This document shows, piece by piece, positions 43,970 through 55,683 of a DNA stretch of 64,000 nt (position 1 is the first letter of the stretch; each line of letters opens with the position of its first letter). The translations under genes and the position numbers were made by a program. Source of the DNA: Liolophura sinensis (Eukaryota; Mollusca; Polyplacophora; Chitonida; Chitonidae); the NCBI RefSeq assembly GCF_032854445.1, contig NC_088302.1:10721338-10785337 (forward strand), in the 5' to 3' direction. The notes beneath the pieces were generated by a model. That model made no database searches and was not told the origin of the DNA. It worked only from the letters and a program-made list of their open reading frames with translations.

Positions 43970-44724
43970 TTCCTGTGAATGTAGCGAGTTTAAGCAAATA
44001 TATATGTACTCACTTAAATGTCTAATTACAGCTATTTTAGGGGTTCTAGTTTATTTATTTTTTGTAGAAAATAAACCTATCAGAAACTGACGCTTGTTTG
44101 TTTTTTACTTAAGGGTTCTATACCAATCCTGTGGCTGAGTAAATTTCAGAAATATGTATATCTCGCGTGAATGACATAAGAGCACGTGACCTTGGAGGCA
44201 CAGAACATTCTCTATAGCAAACTTCATTCAGAAGCACGGTTAACTAATTAACTTCCTGTTAATTAAAAACTATGACAATACATGAAAGCTGAACATAGAG
44301 AGTACGTCCATAATGCAATAGAAGGGATTGGAACCATTGGCCAAACTATCTTAATTTATCACTGCGAGGCGCCTCTCATTAACGATTCAGCGGCGAAAGC
44401 CACCAAAATAGTCCTTAGACGTGGCCCCAGGACGATCAATGTAGTTGTTGTTGTAGCCTACTCACTGCCCTGTGACTAGTACCTTGTTTCTTTTATCAAC
44501 TAATATACTGTATTGTATTCGGCAATGACTGACAGACTGTTTTGAGTAACATGACTGATTTGATTTACAGGGTTAATGTGTAAATATGTTTCTGGTATCA
44601 CTCGAGATTGCATGTTGGCTGTTTTCCTTTCACGGAACTAAATTTTGTTCACCTTGCGTGTATGTTCGGGAGAGATTGCTTATCATTGTAGAAATAAGGC
44701 AGGTCTCTGGAACAACTTTGTTGC

Positions 44725-44828
44725 CTGTCAGAATTGTTGACAAACTATTATCAAGAGCACTTGGGTTTAAGATTGGCCGCAGTGTAATTACAGGATTATA
44801 AAGTATTAGCCGCACGAAGGTGGGTCCA
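44725..44828. repeat. Right arm of the 105-bp inverted repeat
   Basis: Reverse complement of 43865-43969 with about two mismatches. No transposase or coding domain lies between the arms. It could be a non-autonomous transposon end pair, or a local inverted duplication. Confidence 0.85.
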
Positions 44829-45721
44829 CTGATCTAACGAAGCACTGACGAAGCCACGCTGACCAGTGTTACTAAACGGTAGGTCCAACGGATCTGTGAC
44901 TATCGGCTGCAAAAACATTAGGTTTTAAGCGATGGCATTGTTAGATTTTCAACGCCTACATTCTTGATGTGAAGATGAAATGAATTTTTTCTGACGCCTA
45001 GCAATCCGCTAATACTTCGTTACCTAATTCCGGTAAATCAGTGTAAATTCGAGCCGTCAGTGATTTGTGAATAACTTTGGCCAAAGTTGTTTGTCTGCGA
45101 ACGGAATGTACGAGATACAAACGGACCCCGTGGGTGTGCACACATACTGCAATTGATGTCCTAGTGCACACGCGCCTAGCAGGATCGAAGTACGGCAATT
45201 TCTATTGCAGTACGCCCATCTCGTTTTAAAAATGCTGTCACTCCGTCTAATTGCAGAAGGAGATGGCTGCCAGAAAATTTTGAGCAGGCTCGAAGTTCTA
45301 GAGCACCACTTCCTGTCCGAACCCGTCCATGAAGACCGTTAAAAAGTTGCTACAACACCCACTCCGTTCGCACGCAGTTCTAAGAACATAGTGAGAATTT
45401 GTCTGGTGTGATGTAGATATTATGGAGATGCTAAAACACGCCGCAGCAGTACACTCTAAAACTTCAACTACTTAGGTAAATTGGTGATAATTTTTACCAC
45501 CTCAGATTTACCCTCATAGGGCTTTGTCCACTTCGCTTTCAGACCCCAAATGTCAAACAACCAGTTGTTTTTAATTTCCAAAGAGTCCCATTCTTGGACA
45601 AGGAATTTTCCTGATCCATCTTCTCCTGTTGTTCTCGGAAACTTGGTGACAATAAATGCTCTCCTGTGTGTTCTTACACGAAGCTCCCTGGAGACTCTTG
45701 ACTTTCACGAATAAGACTTAT

Positions 45722-46900
45722 GCCATTTCATTTCATTTCATTTACACACTCCAACCACCCGGGTGGTACGGAAGGTACAGCATCATACATATTTACATAA
45801 CATGGCGGCTATACACAACGGCAACGCCGAATATCATCTAAAACTTACATAAATGTGTAGTCATACCTTTTGAACAAGGATAGTCTTTTTAGGCCCGTCG
45901 AATCTTCAGATTGAAGAAATTTTAATTTAGCTTGCTGTGAGTAGACATAAGGGTAATCTATTTTATACTTTACTCGCAAGTCCTTTAGTTTTGGACAGAT
46001 GAACAGAAAGTCATATTGGTCACCAGCGCAACAATGCACGGTGAGACCTGTCAGTTTTAGGCCATTCTTCTGTTTCGATCGGAAATCTGTGGGTAGATGT
46101 CCGAAATGTACTTAGGGTTTTTCTGTCGATTTCATTTAGTGACAGAAAATATTTTTTGTTGAAGACAGCAGAAGTTTGTTTTATATAGTTTATGTATTCT
46201 TTCCTTGGAAGATGTTACAATATCACTGAACCATTTCTGGAGAAATTTATCTTTTAATGTGTACTAAGGGCATTCAGGGGACAGGCAGCACTGTCTACAG
46301 TTTAAACCAGTGAAATATAGAACTGATTTAACATTGTTAAGCCATAGACGGTTGAAATTATAAGTGTACATACGATTTCCCAACCTTTTTTCATTACCCT
46401 GAATGATCTTAATCTAATGTGAGATTATTACCAGATACACTTTTATATACAAAGGATAAACCCCTTGTTCCCCATAAACTGTAACATTTGGAGTTAGCCG
46501 TTTTACTCCCAATACGTTTACAAAATTGTAAGTACAGCGTATCAATTTATAGAATAATGGATATTATAGCTTTGTCAAGAAGTCTCATTTGGAGATGAAC
46601 AGGTAAATAAAGATTTTAACTTTTCGACAGAGACGGGAGAAAACTTTTGTGGTTTGAGACAAAATTTGTTTTTGAGCTGCAGAATAAGTTGCTATGTGTT
46701 TCATTAATATACCTAGATAAACATATTCCGTAACAATCGGAAAGACGCAACCGATGGTAAAGTTTTTGGCAAACGTTTGCAGAATATCATGATTCTAGTT
46801 TTCTTTGTGTTGACATCTTATTTCCATACATAACAATAATTTTCGAAAACATCCAAGGCGTCAGACGTAGGAAAGTTCGTCAATAACTCACCAAAGATGT
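45722..46900 (-). pseudogene. Decayed LINE, C-terminal reverse transcriptase region and 3' tail
   Basis: Read on the minus strand with several frame changes, the blocks occur in LINE order. They are KKTRIMIFCKRLPK, then EYVYLGI near 46730, then LQMRLLDKAIISIIL near 46570. FCKRIGSKTANSKCYSLWG lies near 46510, and LKDKFLQKWFSDIVTSSKE near 46235. These are followed by TFRTSTHRFPIET near 46110 and DQYDFLFICPKLKDLR near 46000. The last block is the cysteine-rich region common in invertebrate LINEs. The 3' end is marked by an (aaatg)n tail, seen as catttcatttcattt at 45722-45742. The stretch is 5'-truncated and full of frameshifts. Confidence 0.72.
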
Positions 46901-47588
46901 GTGGTTTACTTCGGGTTCCCTCTTTTCCACCTAATAAACTGGCCGTCAACGAATAACTAAAATTTCTTCAGAATAGAATTAAGCAACCATCAAACAGACA
47001 AATTCAGGAATTATAGAAGATAACCTTGAACATCGCTCGCCTTCCACAACCAAATTGCTTTTACCAACCAATCCAAACCTGCATGTTGTATTAATTACAT
47101 CAACTTACAGTTCCCAGGTGATTGAACGAGGTGTTGATTCCTTGATTTGTCTTACGAGACATTACATATACCTAAATTGCCCAACATTTCTTTCCCAGGG
47201 GTTTAGTTTAGCAAATAAGTAGAACTACGTGTCAGTACATGTGAAACTAGAAAAGTGGCCTGCTTCAGTTGTAAATCCTGGTCACGATCCTGGCAAGGTG
47301 GCGATAGGTATAATGATTTAGCAAGTAATTGAACTTGACTAAATCGTAGGTTATACGTTTTTACAGGGTTTGTACCATTAAGGCGACAGAGGACCTTTGG
47401 TTACCTCGCTTCCTCTACCAGCGACGTAGCAAGACACATTTAGCGAGGTATCGAAATGGTGAAAGGTTCTCTGTCTGTTTGATTTGATCAAAACAGAACA
47501 GACCTGATGCTGTCTGACAAATATTCCTAACACAGCTCTCTAAGAGTGGATGCTTTAATGAAGATGAGAAGTTGTATATCAATATTTT

Positions 47589-47627
<39 letters not shown>

Positions 47628-47744
47628 ATTCCCCAAAATCAGACGGTAATGTGAGGTTTTTATGTCGTAACCATATGACGATGAGAAGCCATTTGATGTG
47701 TGTACATATACTATGTCTCTTAACACTTGTGTAGGTCGATTTTT
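46901..47744. other. Stretch without recognisable gene
   Basis: Unique AT-rich sequence between the minus-strand LINE and the Tc1 element, with a long T run at about 47591-47625. No feature recognised. Confidence 0.5.
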
Positions 47745-47746
47745 TA

Positions 47747-49137
47747 TCCAAAAAAAGAAACGCATAACCCGGTTTTTTGCGGAGGTGATGCAGTCTTTTC
47801 AATTATGCATAGCTAAATAAGAATTGCTATTCTGCAAATATTTTTTTACACAGATTAAGGAAGGGTCCATATCTAGACAACAAGGCCATCAACTTGAGGT
47901 AAGACACTCACAATGAGTCTCCCACTTGAGTGGAATGTCAATATCTGTTGTGACCACCACGGGCACGAATAACAGTTCTGACACGCCTTGTCATGGACTG
48001 GATGAGGCGCTGGATAGAGGCCTGGGGAATGTTCTGCCACTCCTCCTGCAAACATGCAACTTGCTCTTGAAGCGTTTGGGGTTGAGGTTGACGTTGGCGT
48101 AGACGTCGATCAAGTTCATCCCACAGATGCTCAATTGGGTTAAGATCCGGGGAATGGGACGGCCAGGGTAGCACATTTACATTGTTTTCGGCGAGGAAGT
48201 CCCTTGTGACACGTGCCGTGTGCGGTCTGGCGTTGTCCTGCTGGAACAACTCCCGCTGAACGTCAATGACAGGTAAGAGGTGTGGCTGCAGGATGGTGTC
48301 TCGGTAGAGTACGGCCGTAAGATTTCCCTGAACGTGGACAAGATTTGTACGACCAGTATACGATATTGCTGCCCACATCATCACACTCCCTCCACCAAAT
48401 CTGTCCACTTGGCGTACGCAGTTAGGGGCATAACGTTCGTGAGCACGTCTATAAACCCGGTTTCTACCATCACGTCTCTGCAATAGGAATCTGGACTCAT
48501 CACTGAACCAAATGCGTCGCCAGTTGCGTAGATTCCATGCAGTCACGTTGTTACACCATCGGAGGCGATTGGCGCGATGGTGAGGACGCAGCACGATCCC
48601 AACATAGGCCCTCCTGGCTCTCGGTCCATGTTCCCTCAGCCTGTTCCGCACTGTCTGACCTGATATCCTCCTCAGTCCCGGTATGCTGGCTGCTGTGCTT
48701 TCAGCTGTAGCACAACGGTCACGCAAATGGAGGACCCTTATGTAGCGATCTTGGGCTGCTGTAGTGACACGTGGTCGACCTGAACGCCGACGGTCATTTG
48801 TTGTCCCAGTATTGTTGTAGCGGGCAGTAAGCCGTGAAATCGTGCTCTGGTTGACGTGTAGACGCCTAGAAATGGACGATTGGGACTCTCCAGCTTGAAG
48901 TCTTCCAATTCGGCGTGTAAGACTGCACGTGATGCAGTGTGGTGCTGTATTTTTTACTTCTTCCAAAAATGGCCTCCAAACTCAACATTTTCAACCAAGA
49001 AATGTTTTGAAGAATAAAATGTGTGCTAACTGTGACAATTAACAATATTAAAACACGTTTTGCTCATGAAATGAAGACAAAATGTATTTATTTCATTTTA
49101 AAATAAAACAAAACACCTATGCGTTTCTTTTTTTGGA
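47747..49137 (-). mobile_element. Complete Tc1/mariner transposon with intact transposase
   Basis: Perfect 20-bp terminal inverted repeats (tccaaaaaaagaaacgcata at 47747-47766, inverted at 49118-49137) are flanked on both sides by TA (47745-47746 and 49138-49139). That is the target duplication expected for this superfamily. The 1391-bp element holds one gene. Perfect ends, intact TA duplication and an uninterrupted reading frame indicate a recent insertion. Confidence 0.95.
47938..48966 (-). CDS. Tc1-type DD34E transposase
   Basis: 342 residues, a normal length for Tc1 transposases, uninterrupted. N-terminal paired-like helix-turn-helix DNA-binding region (about residues 15-60, QSSISRRLHVNQSTISRL), a GRPR hinge motif at 63-66 and a second helical region to about 120. 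The catalytic triad is D156 (WFSDESRF), D244 (FQQDNARPHT) and E279 (SPDLNPIEHLWDEL), with 34 residues between D244 and E279. The enzyme cuts and pastes the element by binding its terminal repeats, inserting at TA. It would act in the nucleus. The ATG at 48966 gives the usual N-terminus. Whether it is active today cannot be told from sequence. Confidence 0.95.
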   Translation of the reverse strand: MEEVKNTAPHCITCSLTRRIGRLQAGESQSSISRRLHVNQSTISRLTARYNNTGTTNDRRRSGRPRVTTAAQDRYIRVLHLRDRCATAESTAASIPGLRRISGQTVRNRLREHGPRARRAYVGIVLRPHHRANRLRWCNNVTAWNLRNWRRIWFSDESRFLLQRRDGRNRVYRRAHERYAPNCVRQVDRFGGGSVMMWAAISYTGRTNLVHVQGNLTAVLYRDTILQPHLLPVIDVQRELFQQDNARPHTARVTRDFLAENNVNVLPWPSHSPDLNPIEHLWDELDRRLRQRQPQPQTLQEQVACLQEEWQNIPQASIQRLIQSMTRRVRTVIRARGGHNRY

Positions 49138-49139
49138 TA

Positions 49140-49465
49140 GTATATATAAAACCTCATCGATATATATATGTAAATTCTGGCTTGGTCAGATTTGTATTTG
49201 AGTGTATCATCCAGGTTTTATGCGACATCTCGTCAGATCTGCTAATTGTGCTGGTATTACTTCCCTCTGACTAGGGGAAGACCCAGACTCTTAGCCCGGA
49301 AATGAAATGGTTTCTCTCCTTCTCTACTGCTGTCTTATAACCCTGGGAGGTGTGTATACGGACATATACAACGGACGTAAGTACTGTTATATACTAAATG
49401 TCTGATTCATGTCATCGCGGAGTTGCATGATGTAAGGCTGCAAGTTCGATTGATTTTATCATTGG
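49140..49465. other. Stretch without recognisable gene
   Basis: Unique sequence to the right of the Tc1 element, up to the next SINE. No coding exon seen. Confidence 0.5.
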
Positions 49466-49715
49466 CCTGCAGGGCCTCCATGACTGAGAGTGCAATGACC
49501 CAGGAGCCTCTCGTCAATCCTGTCGCTGTGAGTTCAGATCCAGCTCACGGTGGCTTCCTCTACGGTTGTAGGTCTGTAAGCAACCTGCGGATGGTCAAGG
49601 GTTTCTCCCTAGCTCTGCCCGGTTTCCACCCTCCATAATGCTGGGCGCTGTCGTATAAAAGTGAAATATTCTTGAGTGCAGCGTAACACACCGATCAGAT
49701 ATATACATAAATAAA
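49466..49715 (+). repeat. Full-length tRNA-derived SINE
   Basis: Head with B box region (gctgtgagttcagatccagc), body (gcaacctgcggatggtcaag) and tail (gaaatattcttgagtgcagc then gatcagatatatacataaat). Confidence 0.78.
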
Positions 49716-50370
49716 TGGCATGCTATAATGGTCAAAACTACGCATGTTTGGCACATGGAATGCCTTGATCACTTCATGCTTGAGTTTCAGGATGTCTGGT
49801 TCACACTTGATATTTAACTAACATAATGGCTGGATTAGTGTATGTTGTGTTATTGATGTGTTATTCCACTTAATGTATCATGGTATTGACTCACTACAGC
49901 TGGGGTTTAATTTATCTGTGACATGCATGGTGTTTGACTCACTACTTGTCTGGTTCACTTATTTTGTGCCTTACATTGCATTTATATTACTATAGTTTTT
50001 TTTCTACACATGAAGTTAACGTGGAAAATGACTTAATTTCACGTAACTGAATTTGTGGTTTTCATTTTCTGTCAAGTTAAGGTTGGATTGCATGTAGACA
50101 TGCCGAAAATTTCTATAACCATTGAATAAGTCTACCTCTTAAAGCTTTGCTCTCGCGAATTTAGTTGTTATCAAATACAATGACAAGGGGATATATTGTT
50201 TTCTGCGTGATTAAGTTATAAGTTGAGTTTGGTTTTATTTTGATTGTTTTATTTTGTTGTTTTAACTGTTTTCTTTCAGTTTGTGGCTTTACCCTCAAAC
50301 ACGTTTGCTCTCGGTAATTCCCGTAGGTATTCGTGAATGACCTAACAAGTAGGCCCAGAGACCTGAGCCA
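49716..50370. other. Stretch without recognisable gene
   Basis: AT-rich sequence with several diverged direct echoes of tgactcacta and tttaact. No gene recognised. Confidence 0.45.
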
Positions 50371-50572
50371 GGGATCACGAAGAAATCTGAGATATTAGTC
50401 GAAACTTCAACCATTAAAATTGGTATGTTCCTTTCCGCTATATTGGCTCAAATTTACCCTGACCCCACATTACCAAGCAATATTTTTGAGTTTGTTGCAT
50501 AGGAAATAACAATTTTAAAAGGGTTTAAAATTAGTCTAAGATGACATAAGTCTAAGATATTTTCATGATCCC
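50371..50572. mobile_element. MITE, family B
   Basis: About 202 bp with inverted ends: gggatcacgaagaaatctga at the left, and gggatcatgaaaatatctta read inward from the right. The interior cattaaaattggtatgttcc is shared with 13906-14110 and, inverted, with 55455-55683. No coding capacity. Confidence 0.65.
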
Positions 50573-52454
50573 GGGACCTGCCGTCGTAGGGCTCGTTGTA
50601 AGCAATATAGACAAGGTAAATATGTGCCGCAAAAAACGACGTAGTGAAGTAATTTTTCAAAGTTAACTTCAATGGTTCGGAAATGTGTTTACATTTCACT
50701 CTTATCCATCACACACAAGGCCCAGACATCAGAAAAAACCCGAAGTTACTGACAGAGTTTGCCCAAGCCAAGCCAGCCCCCTAGGTGGCACATCATATCG
50801 ACATAGCTTATATGACACGAGTGGCAATAGGATTACAAGAGTGAGTATGTGACGGTAGACCTTTATAACACCGACCATGGCCTCAAGGGTCATAGAAACC
50901 ATCTTAATTTATAATTCTCACTAAGTATTGTCTATTTGAAAAAGAATTGAGCGCTGACGAAATCTAAGAAGGCCTGTATGAACCGGTATAGCTTTCTCTC
51001 TCAACTGACGAATGTGGATCTCGGGGTATGCCGTACTGTTATAATTTTTCTGCATTTTATAACAATAAAATATGTAAAATTCAACATTGTCATGCAGAAA
51101 AGAGAACTGAACTAAATGAAATTCCCTTTGTCTTTAATACCAGTATTTCAAACGTTGAGCTCATCAGCTTAGCTTTACATCTGTTTTTTTTTTTCAACAC
51201 ATGACCACACAGAAGCGGCCCCAAAATGCACAGTTTATTTCCTTAAAACGTACTCTATTATGTTAGTGTTCATAAAGATTAAATTAACTAATAACGCGCT
51301 CATATCTTGCAGTTCGTGGGCTCGCGGGCGAATTGACCTGATCCCTGCTTCTGGATAGACTTAGGATTTCTTAGTGCTCTGTCTTTTGAGTGAGTGAGTG
51401 CTTGGGGTTTAACGTCGTACTTCTGTCTTTTGAGTGAGTGAGTGCTTGGGGTTTAACGTCGTACTTCTGTCTTTTGAGTGAGTGAGTGCTTGGGGTTTAA
51501 CGTCGTACTTCTGTCTTTTGAGAATATTGAACTGTGCGAGACGAGGTGTACGCCACAGTAAGATCTTTTTCTAGTTACCGATGATAGATTTTAGACCTCA
51601 TAAGCGTTCAAAGCCTTTATCTGAGCCATATAATGTATGTCATATACGGCCGTCTATCGGTCGATGGACCGAGTCACCACACGCGTCGTTTTCAAACGTA
51701 CCTAAGTTACTCAGATAAGAATTACATTCCTAAAATATATTCTCCTGATAGACATTCCTTCAATGTAAAGGAATATTATAGGTTTTATGTCATTTTATAT
51801 TCCATTCGGCGAGTTATGCCGTGTCAAAATTTATAACAGTTACTATCATGTGCTCCTTTTTGCAATATGAAGAGGTGCAGAGTCTGATCAGTTTTCTACT
51901 TGGGACGTCACGCGATCCATACCACGTTTTGCAGATAAGTGCAAAACGCACTTAAAATGCCTTAAACGCCACCAAAACAGCTCACATTCGTATGAATATG
52001 TGCAGTTATGTGTATTATTAGCGAATTTGTCACTGACAGCATTTTCACTGAAGTGGCACTTCAATAATTTTTCCTCGGTGTATTGATCATAGGAGGTCAA
52101 TTAGCCAAGCGCAGCGCAGCGTTTACAGTGCAACCTGTTGTTTTGCAAAACACAGTTCTACCAATACCTATAGGCGTGGCGATTAAATCGTGAAAACTTA
52201 TAATTATGTCATTGATTATGTCAAAGATTGGTGAAACTCAAATTCTGTTTGTGTTTGTTCGAGTCATTCCATTTCCATTTTTTGTTTGCTGAGAAAGTCT
52301 TTGACAGCAATTTTTTACACACGCGGACTTAACTGAACCAGTCCATTAGCTGATTTGTTTACAATGTGAGTAGCTTGTTGGCAGATCACTAAGAGGATGG
52401 GTCCAATGAAAGCGTTATAGACTGATTTCACTCTATCAGATCGTCATTGTATTA
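50573..52454. other. Stretch with a short triple repeat, no recognisable gene
   Basis: At 51388-51522 a 44-bp unit (ttctgtcttttgagtgagtg, agtgcttggggtttaacgtc, gtac) is repeated three times almost exactly. Its gtgcttggggtttaacgtcg core is itself a dispersed repeat type I recognise from marine invertebrates. The open frame at 51633-51836 (+) has no recognisable domain. Confidence 0.55.
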
Positions 52455-52770
52455 TTGGACTCAAATGTCTCACCATCCGGATTACTTCGGGTAATAATTG
52501 CATCTTGCATGGAATCTAATCCCACGTCTCAGCCTGATGAAAATTACATTTTGTTATCAAAGACTAATATTCACCAGGCTCGATCATTCGCTAAGCGGTA
52601 TATTGATGATCTGCTAGATTTAAACAATCCATTTTTAAAGCAAAGTCTGTTAGAGCTACATATCCGTCTTCGTTAGATTTAAAGGAAACTACAGATCCTC
52701 CAGATGGTACAAATCTGGACTTGAATTTATACAAAATAGTATAATAAAAGGCTTACAAAGTGTCAGTGAC
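52455..52770 (+). pseudogene. Reverse transcriptase fragment, probably Penelope-like
   Basis: Reads FAKRYIDDLLDLNNPFL at about 52590-52640, with the catalytic YIDD block. After a shift of frame near 52645 it continues YPSSLDLKETTDPPDGTNLD and LNLYK. This order (RYIDD, LNN, YP, L.LK.TTD, LDL.L) is what I associate with Penelope-like and related RTs. Both ends are missing and stops follow at about 52740. Family assignment is tentative; presence of an RT is fairly firm. Confidence 0.6.
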
Positions 52771-54421
52771 AAAGATCAAAGCGGTTTTCTGTCACGCCGA
52801 CGTTACGACAGGAGGAATTGTTTCAGTTTCTGATAGATCTATTTCGATTACTCATTGCGAACAGAGGGTACTAGACTGATGTTCCTGACGTCTTATACCA
52901 AGAGTGTCGCCTTACTCTTTCATGACTCTCAGCGGAACTTGGCCTGGGCAAGCCGACTTCACAGATCGACACAATAAAGGCTAATCGCAAAACGGCAGCT
53001 CGCATCATGCAGTAGATAGCAATTATAAGACTGATCCACAAAACAAGACTTGTATGAGGGCTGGTAAACGTCAGTTGAATTAGTGGTAGGTGGACCATTA
53101 AGATTACTACCTCATTTCCGATATAGTCGTCATGATCATTTATTTTGATACGATCAAGTTTACGTGATCCGTCGGTCATTTAATGCTAGTTGCTCAACCT
53201 TGCACATGGAACTTGTAGATTCTGTGAAACCTTGGTGACAATAAACATTCGTTGAAAACCATTTTTTCCCATTAATATCATGTGCATATCTTTACGTCAC
53301 ACATGGGAAAGTTCGTCAGTAACTTGCCAGAAATCTGTGGTTTACTCGGGCACTCCGGTTTCTTCTATGCCCACCACAAATAAACATATAAATGCACACA
53401 GTCGGATGGATACCTCTGTATCTAGCGTTCCCGGAACCCCCGCTCGTTACGCAGATTAAGAGTGTTCAGTTCGTTGAAAATACCTCACTTTTCATCCACG
53501 TGTACATGTTAAGCTCGATCTGCCGCTAAAAATCTTTATATATCAGGTGGAAATCTTTGTTTATTATTTTAATTACCTGGTGTTTTTCTCTGTGTAAGCA
53601 ATTCACTTTTCTCCACCAATACTGCTACTAAAGTATAGGAGTGAATTATTCCTGAGTACGACGTAAAAATCTCTAAATAAATCAGTATAATCTACTTCAT
53701 GTAGTGAGTCTCCTATATTCAATCGTCTGTAAAATCAGACACACCCGCTACCAAAATTGCCTTTAGTCATTCACAGGTAACAAACACACGTTCTACACAT
53801 GCATATGTTTTTAAGTCCATATTCTTGCACAGAAAATGAAATTAGAATACTCTTCTAATTCATAATGTTAAATTGCATGAGATCGGCTTGGAAACCAGAA
53901 CACATTGCCTCGGATGACGTCACAATTTATTAAAAAAACCAGTGACATTCTGGGCAATTGGCGTAGAGAGTAATTTGTGTCTTGTCACGTGTCCCTGACT
54001 AAAGACAATTTAGCTAGCGACTACAACTGATTTTACAGATAGCTGAAAGTAGGCGACTGGTTAAAAGAAATAGATTATAGTAAGTAAACTCTGAAGGGTC
54101 CAATATGATGAAGCATTATTTGACGGTTTATCCTGGAATACAGTATTCTGCTAATTAAATAGTTCCCAAAGTAAATTGGTTTATTCAGAAAACTTGTCAG
54201 TACCTGTTGACGGTCATAGGTTTCCTCACGACAGCGTAAAACATTACTGAAATGGGGAAATAAATTGTAAATTTTAGTGCAAAACATCAAAATCCTGAGA
54301 CTTAAAATAGTCCCACAATATCCAAATGATGTGGATGTTAATTTTAATATGAGGGATTAGTGAAATTAAAAATACGGATCAAATCTGTTATTAAGGGTTT
54401 CCTTTGTTTCTTGTTTCACAG
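52771..54421. other. Stretch without recognisable gene
   Basis: Contains a diverged SINE tail at about 53620-53690. A minus-strand open frame at 52871-53179 has a hydrophobic stretch (LVLWISLIIAIYCMM) but no domain I recognise, and I do not call it. The first half of the lectin domain encoded at 54422-54655 would be expected upstream on the + strand, but I could not find it. Confidence 0.45.
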
Positions 54422-54655
54422 CGTTCCAGGAGCAAAATTTAACCATCGAAATATCGATGTTTTGGGATAATGAAACAAAAGAATTGACTGAACCGAAACT
54501 TTGTCACATCCATAGAGATACGTTGCCTACAAAGATACGCATAGTTATGCCCTGCATATCAAAAATAGTGGGAAGATTTGTTCGCTTTACAAAATTCAGA
54601 CCGATGGCACGTCATTTCTCCATGTGTCAGGTGGAAGTGTATGGCAGCAGAACAG
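54422..54655 (+). CDS. Orphan exon: second half of a fucolectin/F5-8C-like lectin domain
   Basis: The acceptor is ttcttgtttcacag and the donor is acag|gtaggc. The 234-bp exon is symmetric, phase 1 to phase 1. It reads LTIEISMFWDNETKELTEPK, then LCHIHRDTLPTKIRIVMPC and GRFVRFTKF...FSMCQVEVYG. The pattern of C..., I.MPC, GRFVRF and CQVEVYG is the C-terminal half of the fucolectin-tachylectin-4-pentraxin-1 (FTP)/discoidin-like beta-barrel, which binds fucose or galactose. Phase 1 symmetric exons fit a multi-domain surface or secreted lectin. No partner exons were found within several kilobases on the same strand, so it may be part of a larger gene with long introns, or a stranded exon. Confidence 0.7.
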
Positions 54656-54810
54656 GTAGGCTAACTAAAAACCATAGGTAAGATAACTAAATACAATTAA
54701 AAACGTACAGCAAAGAGAGTAAAACAAGAGTAGCGATGACGGTGTGATGGCTGGCAGATGGGCTCACGTAATCGGAGAAATACCCTCATCCCATCGCTTC
54801 ATACCTTTGG

Positions 54811-55064
54811 GGCCTCCGTGGCTTGGTGGTTAGCGTCCTAGCGCAACACATTGGCCCAAGAGATTCTCACCAATAGCTTCGATAGCTGTGAGTTCAAGTC
54901 CAGCTCATGTTGGCTTCTTATTCTCTCGTACATGAGAAGGTCTGTAACGCGTCAACCTGCGGATGGTCGTGGGTTTCCCCCGACCTCTCCCCGCTTTCCT
55001 CCCACCATATTGCTGACCGGCTTCGTATAATATAAATATTTTTGAGTACGGCATAAAACACCAT
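54811..55064 (+). repeat. Full-length tRNA-derived SINE
   Basis: The best preserved head in the window: ggcctccgtggcttggtggt then tagcg (A box) and gctgtgagttcaagtccagc (B box). The body caacctgcggatggtcgtgg and the tail ttgagtacggcataaaacac follow. Confidence 0.82.
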
Positions 55065-55454
55065 TGTTGGAGGATAGAATACACATTATCATTTTGACCT
55101 TGGGGATTCTTGTGTAACCGGTACGAAAACAAGGATCAGCGGTATCGGGTTACACAACAAACACCGAGACAAAGGTGTTAAGCCTTAAACTAAGCTAGAT
55201 TTATGCGAGATGTAATGGAACAATGCTGTCGACAAAATGGAAAAGAATGTATTGACTGACTGAGTGACTGATTTGCTGTTTAAAGTCAATCTCGGGCATT
55301 TTCAGTTGTATGTAGACGGTGAGGTTTATTGGTGGAAGTAACTATGTTCCCAGAAGTAAGCCAATGGCCTTCGCCATTTCCCTGAATATCACGACACCAC
55401 GTGCTGGTTTCGACTCGAGCACCAGGTTCCATCGGTCCAGGGACTGCATGATAG

Positions 55455-55683
55455 TTGAAGCGAACCAAACATCTTAGATTTAAGTCAAAATTTGACTGTA
55501 AAATTGCTTGACAAGGTAATATTTCCTGTACTGATAATATTGGCAAGGCCATAATATTGCTTGACAAGGTAAATTCTGGGCTCTTTATTGTCCAACAAAT
55601 GTCAGCTAAGATAACAGAAAGGTACATATCAAATTTAATGATAAGAATTTTGATTTAAGACTAAGATCGCTTCGTGATCCCGG
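55455..55683. mobile_element. MITE, family B, inverted copy
   Basis: The right end (ctaagatcgcttcgtgatcc) and interior (aggtacatatcaaatttaatg region) are the reverse complement of 50371-50572. The left end is decayed. Confidence 0.55.

Noticed and set aside
52871..53179. Minus-strand frame with a hydrophobic segment that might be a transmembrane exon
   Set aside because: No flanking exons with matching phase, no domain, and no link to the lectin exon on the other strand.
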